From NCBI RefSeq assembly GCF_012396235.1, contig NZ_JAAXPA010000005.1, positions 285,781 to 349,780 of the forward strand: 64,000 bases of DNA. Direction: 5' to 3'. A program made the translations under genes and the position numbers. This document shows, piece after piece, positions 35,588-46,929 of this stretch (position 1 is the stretch's first letter; every line of letters begins with the position of its first letter). Under the pieces are notes generated by a model that did not search any database, was not told the origin of the DNA, and saw nothing but the letters and a program-made list of their open reading frames with translations. Source of the stretch: Rhodococcus opacus (GTDB taxonomy: Bacteria; Actinomycetota; Actinomycetes; Mycobacteriales; Mycobacteriaceae).

Positions 35588-36727
35588 GTGACCAAGCTCG
35601 GAGGAGTGTGCGACAAGCGCTTCACGGCGTTGCAGGAGGCCCTGAAGGACAATCTCGACTCCGGTGAGGAACTCGGCGCGTCGATCGTCGTGACCCTCGA
35701 CGGAGATCCGGTGGTCGACATGTGGGGCGGATGGTCCGACACCGATCACGCCACCGAATGGGAGCGCGACACCATCACCAACGTGTGGTCGTGCACCAAG
35801 ACGGTCACCGCGCTCGCCGCACTGATGCTCGTCGATCGCGGACTGCTGGATGTCTACGCGCCCGTCGCGAAGTATTGGCCGGAATTCGCCGCGGCAGGCA
35901 AGGAACGCGTCGAGGTCCGCCATCTCCTCTCGCACACGTCGGGTGTCTCGGGATGGGATCAGCCGATCACGGTCGAGGACACGTTCGACCTCGCCGGGTC
36001 GACGAAACGACTTGCCGCACAGTCGCCGTGGTGGGAGCCGGGCACGGCGTCCGGATATCACGCGCTGAACTACGGCCATTTGATCGGCGAGGTCGTCCGC
36101 CGAATCGACGGGCGCACGCTCGGCCGTTTCGTCGCGGAGGAGATCGCCGGACCGCTGGGTGCCGACTTCCACATCGGACTGGACCCGTCGGAGTTCGGCC
36201 GGGTGTCGAACGTGGTCCCGCCGCCTCCGCTGCCGATCGACCTGGCCTCCCTCGACCCCGCCAGTGTCATCGTCAGGACGTTCACCGGCCCCGGACCGGA
36301 CGCGTCCGCGTCGTGGTCCGACGAGTGGCGCAAGGCGGAGAACGGTGCGGCCGGTGGCCAGGGCAACGCCCGGTCGCTCGCCCGGATCCAGTCCGTCGTG
36401 GCCTGCGGGGGCGAGCTCGACGGCGTCCGTCTGCTGTCGCCGGACACCATCTCCCTGATCTTCGACGAGCAGTCGAACGGTGTGGATCTGGCTCTCGGGC
36501 AACCGATTCGATTCGGCATCGGTTACGGACTGCCGACGCCCGTGTCCGTGCCGTTCGTCCCCGAGGGCCGCATCTGCTTCTGGGGTGGCTGGGGCGGCTC
36601 GCAGGTCGTCGTCGACACCGAACGACGGATGACCATGACGTACGTGATGAACAAGATGGGTCCGGGACTTCTCGGCTCCGACCGGACCGCCCAATATGCG
36701 ACGGCGACGTTCGATGCGCTGAGCTGA
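35588..36727 (+). CDS. serine beta-lactamase-fold esterase (EstB-like)
   Basis: A 379-aa class C beta-lactamase-family hydrolase, probably an esterase. Ser68-x-x-Lys71 is present in [12 protein letters not shown], a Tyr/Asn element in [14 protein letters not shown], and a WGGWGGS third motif replaces the lactamase Lys-Thr-Gly, as in EstB-type esterases. There is no signal peptide. The GTG at 35588 follows GGAGAGGA; the longer upstream frame has no support. Unlike the lipoprotein at 31230, its catalytic pair is intact. Confidence 0.85.
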   Translation: MTKLGGVCDKRFTALQEALKDNLDSGEELGASIVVTLDGDPVVDMWGGWSDTDHATEWERDTITNVWSCTKTVTALAALMLVDRGLLDVYAPVAKYWPEFAAAGKERVEVRHLLSHTSGVSGWDQPITVEDTFDLAGSTKRLAAQSPWWEPGTASGYHALNYGHLIGEVVRRIDGRTLGRFVAEEIAGPLGADFHIGLDPSEFGRVSNVVPPPPLPIDLASLDPASVIVRTFTGPGPDASASWSDEWRKAENGAAGGQGNARSLARIQSVVACGGELDGVRLLSPDTISLIFDEQSNGVDLALGQPIRFGIGYGLPTPVSVPFVPEGRICFWGGWGGSQVVVDTERRMTMTYVMNKMGPGLLGSDRTAQYATATFDALS

Positions 36728-36747
36728 CGTGCCCGCCCGGGGCGTGA

Positions 36748-37656
36748 TCAGGACGCCAGCCCCTTGTCCTCCAGCCATTCCCGGGCGATGTCGCCCATGT
36801 CCTCGAGGTCGGCCACCCGCTGGTTCATCTCGATGAGATCCTCGGTCGTCAATGCGGCCGACACGTCGGCCAGGACGCCGCGGACGTCGTCGCCTGCCTT
36901 GTTCTCGTTGATGATCGGGGTGATGTTCTCCGCCAGGAACAGGTGCTTGGTGTCCTCGAGTGCCACGAGGTTCTCCGAACGCATCGCCGGGTCGGTGCTG
37001 AACACGTCCGCCACTTCGATCTGACCGCTCAGCAGAGCGTTGAGCGTCAGGGGACCGCCCGCGTCCAGTGCCAGGAACTCCTTGAACGTCAGGCCGTACT
37101 TGTCCCTCAGGCCTGCGACGCCGTTCTCCCGGGTCTTCCACTCGGGCGGGCCGCCGAGGGTCAGTTCGTCGGCGTGGGGCACGAGGTCCTCGATCGTCTC
37201 GAGCGAGTACTCGTCCGCGGTCTCCTGCCGCACCGCGAGAACGTCCTTGTCCTCGGCAGGGGACGGTTCCAGTGCGACGAGCCCGGCGGGCAGCTTGGCC
37301 TTGATCTCCGCGGTCACCTCGTCCGAGGCGGTCGCGGTGGTGGCGCTGTCGAGGTATTGGAGCAACGCACCCGAGTATTCGGGCAGCAGGTCGATGGAGC
37401 CGTCCCGGATGGCCGGGACGTACACCTCCCGGCTCCCGATGTTGAGCTTCTCGGTGACGTCGATGCCGTTCGCGCGCAGCGCCTCCGCGTAGATCGTCGC
37501 GATCAGCTGGCTTTCGGGGAAGTCCGCGGAGCCGACGACGATGGCGCCGTCACTGCTTCCGCCGTCGTCGGACGCCAACGGGTCCTTGCCGATCCCGCAT
37601 GCCGTCAACGACATCAGGGTGGCGCCGGTCAGCGCGACGATCAATGCCTTCTTCAT
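36748..37656 (-). CDS. OpuC-type quaternary-amine ABC substrate-binding lipoprotein
   Basis: A 302-aa lipoprotein: signal and lipobox (LMSLTAC, Cys20), then the OpuCC/ProX-type binding fold (VVGSADFPESQLIATIYAEAL, NIGSREVYVPAI, IDLLPEYSGALLQYL). This family binds betaines and choline through an aromatic cage; the EgtU branch binds ergothioneine. It is last in an operon with two permeases, an ATPase with CBS domains and a lyase. The ligand cannot be fixed from sequence. Confidence 0.9.
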   Translation of the reverse strand: MKKALIVALTGATLMSLTACGIGKDPLASDDGGSSDGAIVVGSADFPESQLIATIYAEALRANGIDVTEKLNIGSREVYVPAIRDGSIDLLPEYSGALLQYLDSATTATASDEVTAEIKAKLPAGLVALEPSPAEDKDVLAVRQETADEYSLETIEDLVPHADELTLGGPPEWKTRENGVAGLRDKYGLTFKEFLALDAGGPLTLNALLSGQIEVADVFSTDPAMRSENLVALEDTKHLFLAENITPIINENKAGDDVRGVLADVSAALTTEDLIEMNQRVADLEDMGDIAREWLEDKGLAS

Positions 37657-37667
37657 GATGATGTCCT

Positions 37668-38423
37668 TCAGATCAGCGAGGGCTCGGGAGCGGATGTGGG
37701 TCGGGCCGCGACTGCGGTGTCGTCGGAACCGGATCGCTTCGTCGCGCCGCTCCGGACGCGTCGCGTCAGACCGGGTGAGACGACCCGAACCGTGAGGAAT
37801 CCGATCGCCAGGTCGAATGCGAGCGCGAGGAGCGACACGAGGACCGCTCCGGCGGCCATCTGCGCGTAGTCGCTCTGCGCCTTGCCGTCGATGAGGAGAC
37901 GTCCCAGTCCGCCCAGCGAGATGTAGGCGGCGACGGTCGCGGTCGAGACGATCTGCAGCACGGCGCTGCGCACACCTGACAGCATCAGCGGCAGCGCGCA
38001 CGGCATCTCCACCTCGGTGAGGATCCGCATCGACCGGAACCCCATGCCCCGCGCAGCGTCCACGGCGGCCGGGTCGACCGAGCGAATGCCCGCGTACGTG
38101 TTGGTGAGAATCGGCGGGATGGCCAACAAGACCAGCACGATCAGGCTCGGAATCAGGTAGGCCAGCTTGGTCGAGAACGACGGCGCGAGGACGAGCACCA
38201 GCAGGATCAGCAAGCCGATGGTGGGAAGGGCGCGCAGCGAGTTGGCCAGGCCCGCGACGACGACCGCGCCGCGACCGGTGTGCCCGATGTACAGACCGAG
38301 CGGAACCGCGATCAGCGCCGCCGCGAACAGGGCGAGGAACGTGTACATCAGGTGCTGGAGGAGGAGAGCGGGAATGCCTTCGGGCCCGGTCCAATGAGCA
38401 CCGTCGAGCAGAAAGTCGATCAT
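37668..38423 (-). CDS. OpuC-type ABC transporter permease
   Basis: A 251-aa permease with about six helices and the binding-protein-dependent permease loop (GMGFRSMRILTEVEMPCALP). The C-terminal 30 residues are charged and disordered. It forms the membrane channel with the permease encoded immediately upstream; the two overlap at 38420-38423 (ATGA). It is part of the importer next to the lyase gene. Confidence 0.9.
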   Translation of the reverse strand: MIDFLLDGAHWTGPEGIPALLLQHLMYTFLALFAAALIAVPLGLYIGHTGRGAVVVAGLANSLRALPTIGLLILLVLVLAPSFSTKLAYLIPSLIVLVLLAIPPILTNTYAGIRSVDPAAVDAARGMGFRSMRILTEVEMPCALPLMLSGVRSAVLQIVSTATVAAYISLGGLGRLLIDGKAQSDYAQMAAGAVLVSLLALAFDLAIGFLTVRVVSPGLTRRVRSGATKRSGSDDTAVAARPTSAPEPSLI

Positions 38424-39070
38424 GATGCGACCACCTTCGGGGTCCACGGTGTGAGTAACCGATTGGCGAGCACGATGAGCAGGTCGAGAACAAGCGCCAG
38501 CAGCAGGCACAGCGCGATACCGGTGATGATGGGTGTGTAGAAACGCAACTGGAAGCCCTGGGTGAACAGTGACCCGATCTGCGGGATCCCGAGCAGCGCG
38601 GCGAGAGAAACGAGGCTGACGTTCGACACGACCGCGACGCGCAGTCCGGCGCAGATGACGGGAACGCCCACCGGCAGCTGGACTTTCAGCAGAGTCTGGT
38701 AGGGCCGGTAGCCCATCGCCGTGGCGGCGAGCACCGTCTCCTGCGGCACCGAATCCAGGGCGTCGGCGATGACGCGGACGAGCAGGGCGACGGTGTAGAT
38801 CGTCAGCGCGACGACGATGTTCATCGGATCGAGGATCTTCGTTCCGAGGATCGGCGGGAGCAGGACGAACAGTGCCAGCGACGGGATCGTGTAGAGCAGG
38901 CCGGCCGTGCCCACCACATAGGGGTTGATCCGGCGACTGCGATGCGCCAGCCAGCCGATCGGCAACGCGACGATCACGCCGACGACGAGCGGCACGAGCG
39001 AGAGCAGGATGTGCCAGCCGACCAGTTCGGCGATGCGATCGGACTGGCGGCCGAGCCATTCGATGTTCAT
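38420..39070 (-). CDS. OpuC-type ABC transporter permease
   Basis: A 216-aa permease, second membrane subunit of the same importer, with the EAA-type loop ATAMGYRPYQTLLKVQLPVG and about six helices. Its start overlaps the ATPase stop (39067-39070, ATGA), so translation of ATPase and permeases is coupled. Confidence 0.9.
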   Translation of the reverse strand: MNIEWLGRQSDRIAELVGWHILLSLVPLVVGVIVALPIGWLAHRSRRINPYVVGTAGLLYTIPSLALFVLLPPILGTKILDPMNIVVALTIYTVALLVRVIADALDSVPQETVLAATAMGYRPYQTLLKVQLPVGVPVICAGLRVAVVSNVSLVSLAALLGIPQIGSLFTQGFQLRFYTPIITGIALCLLLALVLDLLIVLANRLLTPWTPKVVAS

Positions 39071-40182
39071 CGGGCCATCGCCTCCGCGGCCACGAGATCC
39101 GCCGACTCGATCGCCGCCACCGCCGCGTGTGCCGTCACGGTTCCCACGAGCACACCGTCGCCGTCGACGACGACACCGCGTTTGCTGGGTGCGGACAGGG
39201 CGGCGTCGAGCAGGGCCCGCATCGTCCCGTGCGCATCGGCGACCGTGCCACTGAGATTCACGTCGTCCGGGCGAATGCGGTCGACGACCGTCGCCGGTTG
39301 CACCCAGCCGATCGGCTTGTTCGCCGGGTCGACGACGAGTAACCAGTCGTCCGTGGTCCGCGTGCGGGCGTCGGATGACGAATCACCCAGACGAGCAACG
39401 GGTTCGGCGACCGTCTCCACGCGGCCGTCGAGGTTCGAGAAACCCAGCGAACGGTAGCCGCGGTCGCGTCCGACGAAGTCGGCGACGAACTCGTCGGCGG
39501 GTTCGGTCAGCAACTCCAGTGGCGTCGCCGACTGGGCCAGGATCCCGCCGGTTCGCAACACGACGACCTGATCGCCGAGCTTGAGTGCCTCGTCGATGTC
39601 GTGCGTGACGATGATGATCGTCTTGCCGATGTCCTTCTGCAGTCTCAGGAATTCGTCCTGGAGCTGGCTCCGGACCACCGGGTCGACAGCGCTGAAGGGT
39701 TCGTCCATCAGCATGAAGGCCGGGTCCGCGGCGAGGGCGCGCGCGACGCCCACTCGCTGCTGCTGGCCACCCGAGAGCTGCCAGGGATACCGGTCCGCGA
39801 AGTTCGCCGCGAGACCGACCGTCTCGAGCAGCTCCATCGCCCGGGTTCGGGCCTCCTTCTTCGTCTTTCCCAGCAATTTCGGCATCGTCGCGACGTTGTC
39901 CACGATGGTGCGGTGCGGGAACAGTCCGGCATGCTGGATGACGTACCCGATCCGCCTGCGCAACAGCGCGGGATCCATGTCCGCCGTGGATTCGCCGTCG
40001 AGGGAGATGGTTCCGGACGTCGGTTCGATCAGTCTGTTGATCATGCGAAGCGACGTAGTCTTGCCGCATCCCGACGGCCCGACGAGTGCTGTGATCTTCC
40101 CGCTCGGGCACTCGAGGTCCAGTTCGTTCACCGCTGTCGTGCCGTCCGGGTACGCCTTGGTGACTTTGTCGAATGTGATCAT
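39067..40182 (-). CDS. OpuC-type ABC transporter ATPase with CBS domains
   Basis: A 371-aa ATPase: Walker A GPSGCGKTT, signature LSGGQQQRVGVARALA, Walker B FMLMDEP and H-loop VTHDIDEA. About residues 255-371 form a tandem CBS region, the ionic-strength/nucleotide sensor of OpuA/OpuC-type betaine transporters. It lies 65 bp downstream of the lyase gene in the same direction. Confidence 0.92.
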   Translation of the reverse strand: MITFDKVTKAYPDGTTAVNELDLECPSGKITALVGPSGCGKTTSLRMINRLIEPTSGTISLDGESTADMDPALLRRRIGYVIQHAGLFPHRTIVDNVATMPKLLGKTKKEARTRAMELLETVGLAANFADRYPWQLSGGQQQRVGVARALAADPAFMLMDEPFSAVDPVVRSQLQDEFLRLQKDIGKTIIIVTHDIDEALKLGDQVVVLRTGGILAQSATPLELLTEPADEFVADFVGRDRGYRSLGFSNLDGRVETVAEPVARLGDSSSDARTRTTDDWLLVVDPANKPIGWVQPATVVDRIRPDDVNLSGTVADAHGTMRALLDAALSAPSKRGVVVDGDGVLVGTVTAHAAVAAIESADLVAAEAMAR

Positions 40183-40247
40183 TCGCGTGCTACTTTCGTG
40201 TAATCCGAGTGGTGACACACTCGGAAGTTCGGTCTCGTGGGATTGCT

Positions 40248-41744
40248 TTACCGAGTAACGTCTTTCTCCGGATTCGGCATCTGTTCCAGAAACTTCACCG
40301 CTGCTTTCAGGTCGTCGCTCAGAGGACGGTCGGTCGTCCGCGGGTCCAGGCACCTGCGCGCCCGGTCCAGGTACGCGCCGAGTTCGGTTGTGGTGTCGAG
40401 TTCGTGGTTCTGTTGGCCGAGGGCGCGTACCGCCGAGATCAGTTCGCACGCGAGCACGATGCGGGACTGGGCGAGGATGTCGGTGAGCTGGGTGGCGGCC
40501 TGCGAGGCGAAGCTCGCGTGGTCCTCGGTTCCGCGGGAGATCACGGTGTGTCCGAGAGACCCCGGCGCCGCGGCCATCCGGATCTCGGCGATGGCCGCGG
40601 ACGTCGTGTACTCCAGCAGCATGGTGCCGCTGCTGCCGGCCGGACCGTCGGCCAGGAACGGCCGGAGTCCGGTGACCACCGGATCCGAGAGATTGGCAAG
40701 CCTGCACTGCGACAACAGCGCTGCGCTCGACAGCGCGAGTTTCGCCTCGTCCACGGCGAGGGCGATCGGCATTCCGTGGAAGTTCCCGTTGTGGAACACG
40801 GCGTCGTCCTCGACGGAGATGAGGGGGTTCTCGGAGGACGAGTTCATCTCGATCGCGAGCGTGCCTCGCAACCGCTGCAGCGCCTGCCAGGTCGCCCCGA
40901 GGATCTGCGGCAGGGCGCGGAACCCGTAGGAATCCTGCACGCGGGCAGCCTGTAAGCGGTGGCCCGCGAGGAGTTCCCGGACCCGGCCGGCCACCTCCTC
41001 CTGGCCGAGGTGCCTGCGGGCAGCCTGCACCCGTGCCGCGAACGGCTCGACGGAACTGCGCGTCGCCAACAGCGACAGCACACCGACGATCAGGGAGTGC
41101 TCCAGCCAGTTCGCGACGCTGTCGGTGGCCGAGGCCGCGAGCGCGACCGTCATCGCGTTGGTCGAGATCAGCGGGAGTGCGTCACCCTGGTGTGCGGTCC
41201 ACCGGCTGACGAATCGACCGTCCCGCAGAGGTGCCTCGCCCATCAACCCGAGCGCGATCTCGGAGAACGCGCTGAGGTCGCCGGTGCCTATCGCCCCGCG
41301 AGCGTGCACGGTGGGCTGTTCGTCCGCCGCGACGGCAGCGATCAGCGCGGTCACGATGTCGGGGTGCAGACCGGATCCGCCGTTGAGAATCTGATTGACG
41401 CGAATGATCATGGCGGCTCGGACGACGTGATCCGGCAGTGAGGGGCCCGAGCCGGTGGCGTGGCTGCGGAGAAGTCGAAGGTCCTGGTCGACGCCGTCGG
41501 AGACGGAGGTGTCCCGGTTGCCCCCGACGCCCGTGGTGCGTCCGTAGATGGGCTGCCGTTCGGCGATGCGCACGGCTGTCTCCCACGAACGGCGTGTGTG
41601 GTCGAGCGCTGCGGGGTCGGGCTCGATCACGATGGGCTCCCGGGCGAGCGCCGTGAGTTGGTCGACGGTGAGCTGGGCGCCGTCGAGCACCACCGGAAGG
41701 GGCGGGTGCGGTTCCTCGGTCGAGCTGGAATCTCTCCGGGTCAT
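40248..41744 (-). CDS. aromatic amino acid lyase homologue with altered MIO triad
   Basis: A 498-aa member of the HAL/PAL family. Conserved: the Tyr67 loop PIYGRTTGVGG and the Asn/Gln-rich active-site segments (NSSSENPL, FHNGNFHG, QNHELDT). The motif that normally reads Ala-Ser-Gly before Asp-Leu and matures to the MIO electrophile reads Gly153-Thr154-Gly155 (GAIGTGDL). A standard MIO is therefore unlikely. It heads an operon with a betaine-type importer. From memory, ergothionases (trimethylamine-eliminating lyases) are MIO-independent members of this family, so ergothioneine or hercynine is an attractive substrate. Plain histidine ammonia-lyase is less likely; there are no other hut genes. 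Confidence 0.85.
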   Translation of the reverse strand: MTRRDSSSTEEPHPPLPVVLDGAQLTVDQLTALAREPIVIEPDPAALDHTRRSWETAVRIAERQPIYGRTTGVGGNRDTSVSDGVDQDLRLLRSHATGSGPSLPDHVVRAAMIIRVNQILNGGSGLHPDIVTALIAAVAADEQPTVHARGAIGTGDLSAFSEIALGLMGEAPLRDGRFVSRWTAHQGDALPLISTNAMTVALAASATDSVANWLEHSLIVGVLSLLATRSSVEPFAARVQAARRHLGQEEVAGRVRELLAGHRLQAARVQDSYGFRALPQILGATWQALQRLRGTLAIEMNSSSENPLISVEDDAVFHNGNFHGMPIALAVDEAKLALSSAALLSQCRLANLSDPVVTGLRPFLADGPAGSSGTMLLEYTTSAAIAEIRMAAAPGSLGHTVISRGTEDHASFASQAATQLTDILAQSRIVLACELISAVRALGQQNHELDTTTELGAYLDRARRCLDPRTTDRPLSDDLKAAVKFLEQMPNPEKDVTR

Positions 41745-42000
41745 CAGAACTCCGTGATCGATGTGGTGTGCCTCACTCTTCGAGATGTATAGTCCTGTAT
41801 ATACCGCGACGTGTCAACCGTCAGTTTCCCGCCATGACCTCTATCGCAATACCGCCGCGAGCGGCTGGCATTCCGGCTAGGTCAACCTCTCACTTCGATC
41901 AGTCCCTCCGTGATGTTCCAGAACGTAGGGTCTCGGGAGAGGTGCATATATGGCCATGCATCGATCCCGCTATGACTGATCGACCGAAGGAATGAGTCCA
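41745..42000. promoter_or_regulatory. divergent promoter region between lyase and formaldehyde dehydrogenase genes
   Basis: An AT-rich block at 41786-41804 has two TGTATA elements (41786-41791, 41796-41801), the second inside the palindrome GTATATAC (41797-41804). It probably contains promoter and operator for the lyase/importer operon and maybe for the divergent operon. No gene is supported. Confidence 0.4.
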
Positions 42001-43086
42001 ATGCCGCAGCAGGTACGAGGCGTCATCGCCCGCTCCAAGGGTGCCCCCGTCGAGATCGCGACCGTCAACATTCCGGATCCCGGTCCGGGTGAGGTGGTGG
42101 TCGATATCGCGGCGTGCGGTGTGTGCCACACGGACCTCACCTATCGCGACGGCGGGATCAACGACGAGTTCCCGTTCCTGCTCGGCCACGAGGCGTCGGG
42201 GATCGTCGAGAGTGTCGGTGAGGGTGTGACGTCGGTGGCGGTCGGTGATTTCGTCGTCCTGAACTGGCGCGCCGTCTGCGGTCAGTGCCGCGCCTGTAAG
42301 CGTGGTCGCCCGCAGTACTGCTTCGACACACACAACGCTGCGCAGAAGATGACGCTCGAGGACGGCACCGAACTCACGCCCGCCCTGGGGATCGGCGCGT
42401 TCGCCGACAAGACGCTCGTCCACGCCGGACAGTGCACCAAGGTGGATCCCTCCGCCGACCCGGCAGTCGTCGGACTGCTCGGCTGCGGCGTGATGGCCGG
42501 CCTCGGTGCCGCCGTGAACACCGGCAACGTCTCCCGCGGTGACACCGTCGCCGTCATCGGCTGCGGTGGTGTCGGCGACGCCGCGATCATGGGCGCCCGC
42601 CTGGCAGGTGCCGTGAAGATCATCGCGATCGACCGGGACGACAAGAAGCTCGAATGGGCGAAGGACCTGGGCGCGACGCACACGATCAACGGCGGCCAGG
42701 TGGACGCCGTCGAGGCCGTCCAGGAACTCACCGGCGGTTTCGGCGCCGACGTCGTGATCGATGCGGTCGGCCGCCCCGAGACGTGGAAGCAGGCGTTCTA
42801 CGCCCGCGACCTCGCCGGCACCGTCGTGCTGGTCGGTGTCCCGACCCCCGACATGACCCTCGAGATGCCGCTGATCGACTTCTTCTCCCGCGGCGGATCC
42901 CTGAAGTCCTCGTGGTACGGCGACTGCCTGCCCGAGCGTGACTTCCCGATGCTCGTCGACCTGTACCAGCAGGGACGGCTGCCGCTGGAGAAGTTCGTCA
43001 CCGAGCGCATCAAGATCGACGAGGTGGAGGCGGCATTCCACCGCATGCACGCCGGTGAGGTGCTGCGTTCGGTGGTCGTCCTGTGA
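42001..43086 (+). CDS. mscR: mycothiol-dependent formaldehyde dehydrogenase (zinc alcohol dehydrogenase family)
   Basis: A 361-aa class III-type alcohol dehydrogenase: catalytic zinc ligands in ACGVCHTDL and GHEASGIV, the structural zinc Cys cluster [15 protein letters not shown], and NAD motif GCGGVGDAA. Sequence and context match S-(hydroxymethyl)mycothiol dehydrogenase/MscR, which oxidises the formaldehyde-mycothiol adduct and also reduces S-nitrosomycothiol. The start ATG 42001 follows GAAGGAATG. The stop overlaps the next gene (GTGA), a metallo-beta-lactamase hydrolase, the usual mscR partner in actinobacteria. Confidence 0.9.
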   Translation: MPQQVRGVIARSKGAPVEIATVNIPDPGPGEVVVDIAACGVCHTDLTYRDGGINDEFPFLLGHEASGIVESVGEGVTSVAVGDFVVLNWRAVCGQCRACKRGRPQYCFDTHNAAQKMTLEDGTELTPALGIGAFADKTLVHAGQCTKVDPSADPAVVGLLGCGVMAGLGAAVNTGNVSRGDTVAVIGCGGVGDAAIMGARLAGAVKIIAIDRDDKKLEWAKDLGATHTINGGQVDAVEAVQELTGGFGADVVIDAVGRPETWKQAFYARDLAGTVVLVGVPTPDMTLEMPLIDFFSRGGSLKSSWYGDCLPERDFPMLVDLYQQGRLPLEKFVTERIKIDEVEAAFHRMHAGEVLRSVVVL

Positions 43087-43715
43087 GCGGGGCGCTGCGG
43101 ATCGAGCGGGTCGTCACCGAGGGAACGTTCGCCCTCGACGGCGGAGAGTGGAACGTCGACAACAACATCTGGCTGATCGGTGACGACACCGACGTCGTGA
43201 TCGTCGACGCCGCCCACGCCGCGCAGCCGATCATCGACGCGGTCGGAGGCCGGCACGTGAACGCCGTGATCTGCACCCACGGTCACAACGACCATGTCAC
43301 CGTCGCCCCCGAACTGGCCGAGCGTCTGCACGCCCCGGTGTTGCTGCACCCCGGGGACGATGTGCTGTGGAAGATGAGCCACCCCGACGCCAAGTACTGG
43401 CAGCTCGAGGACGAACAGCGGATCGCGATCGCGGGCACCGAGATCCAGGTGATCCACTCACCGGGTCACTCGCCCGGGTCGGTGTGCCTGTACCTGCCCG
43501 AGGCCGGGGCACTGTTCTCCGGTGACACCCTGTTCTCGGGTGGCCCCGGCGCCACGGGCCGGTCGTACTCGGATTTCCCGACCATCATCGGGTCGATCCG
43601 GGACCGGCTGTTCGCTCTTCCCGAAGAAACACTCGTCCACACCGGTCACGGTGACGGAACCACGATCGGCACCGAGGCCCCGCACCTCGCCGAATGGATT
43701 GCACGAGGAAACTGA
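43083..43715 (+). CDS. metallo-beta-lactamase-fold hydrolase, candidate S-formylmycothiol hydrolase
   Basis: A 210-aa MBL-fold protein with the zinc motif Thr65-His-Gly-His-Asn-Asp-His71, a second His in HSPGHSPGS, Asp in [10 protein letters not shown] and a final His in VHTGHGDGT: a complete glyoxalase-II-like site. It is translationally coupled to mscR. Formaldehyde oxidation by MscR yields S-formylmycothiol, so hydrolysis of that thioester to formate is the natural inferred reaction, feeding the FdhF-like enzyme encoded next. Confidence 0.85.
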   Translation: MSGALRIERVVTEGTFALDGGEWNVDNNIWLIGDDTDVVIVDAAHAAQPIIDAVGGRHVNAVICTHGHNDHVTVAPELAERLHAPVLLHPGDDVLWKMSHPDAKYWQLEDEQRIAIAGTEIQVIHSPGHSPGSVCLYLPEAGALFSGDTLFSGGPGATGRSYSDFPTIIGSIRDRLFALPEETLVHTGHGDGTTIGTEAPHLAEWIARGN

Positions 43716-43719
43716 CTCC

Positions 43720-46028
<2,309 letters not shown>

Positions 46029-46029
<1 letters not shown>

Positions 46030-46850
46030 TGGGGCGTGTGACCACCCGGACCCCGGTCACCCGGATCACCGACACCCGGCAGTCCACCCGACCGGACACC
46101 GTGGTGGTGGAGGAGCCGCTCGAGATCCGGGTGAACGGGACACCGCTGGCGGTCACCATGCGCACCCCCGGTTCCGATGTCGAACTGGCGCAGGGTTTCC
46201 TGCTGACCGAGGGCATCATCGCCGACCGCGCGGACATCGCGTCGATCCGCTACTGCAACAGCGTCGACGACAACGGTGTCAACACCTACAACGTCCTCGA
46301 CGTCGATCTCGCGGCCGGGGTGTTTCTGCCCGACACCGGAATCGAACGCAACTTCTACACCACCTCCTCGTGCGGGGTGTGTGGGAAGGCGTCGCTGGAC
46401 GCGATCCGGCAGCGGACGAAGCACTCCCCGGCCACCGACACGGTGCGGGTGCCGGCCGCGACGATCTCGGAGTTGCCCGACCGGTTGCGGGCCGCACAGA
46501 AGGTGTTCGAGACCACCGGGGGCTTGCACGCGGCCGGATTGTTCACCCGGACCGGGGAACTGCTCGCGATCAAGGAGGATGTGGGGCGGCACAACGCCGT
46601 CGACAAGCTGATCGGCTGGGCCACCGAACAGAACCGGATCCCGCTGCGGGGCAGCATCCTGCTGGTGTCCGGCCGGGCGTCGTTCGAGCTGGCGCAGAAG
46701 GCGGTGATGGCCGGGATCCCGGTCCTCGCCGCCGTGTCCGCCCCCTCCTCGCTGGCGATCGACCTCGCCCACGACACCGGGCTCACCCTCATCGGATTCC
46801 TCCGCGGCACCACCATGAACATCTACACCCACCCGGACCGCATCACCTGA
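46029..46850 (+). CDS. fdhD: FdhD sulfurtransferase for formate dehydrogenase
   Basis: A 273-aa FdhD protein. The sulfur-carrying Cys115-Gly-Val-Cys118 lies in [10 protein letters not shown]; other family blocks are [30 protein letters not shown] and [12 protein letters not shown]. FdhD transfers sulfur to the molybdenum cofactor of formate dehydrogenase. The ATG overlaps the stop of the oxidoreductase gene by one base, confirming the functional pairing. Confidence 0.93.
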
Positions 46851-46893
46851 CGTGAGTGGCAAATCGTGCGCACGCACACTTTGCCACTCACGT
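46850..46893. terminator. long perfect hairpin between convergent genes
   Basis: ACGTGAGTGGCAAA (46850-46863) is perfectly complementary to 46880-46893, a 14-bp stem with a 16-base loop itself partly self-complementary (GTGCGCAC). It begins at the last base of the fdhD stop and lies between convergent genes, fitting a bidirectional terminator or a dispersed intergenic repeat. Confidence 0.65.
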
Positions 46894-46929
46894 GCGGGGG
46901 TCAGTACCGGATCGGCAGCGCCTCGACGC

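Noticed and set aside
40248..41744. Ordinary histidine utilisation (hutH)
   Set aside because: The MIO triad is altered and no urocanase, imidazolonepropionase or other hut gene is present; the neighbours are a betaine-type importer.
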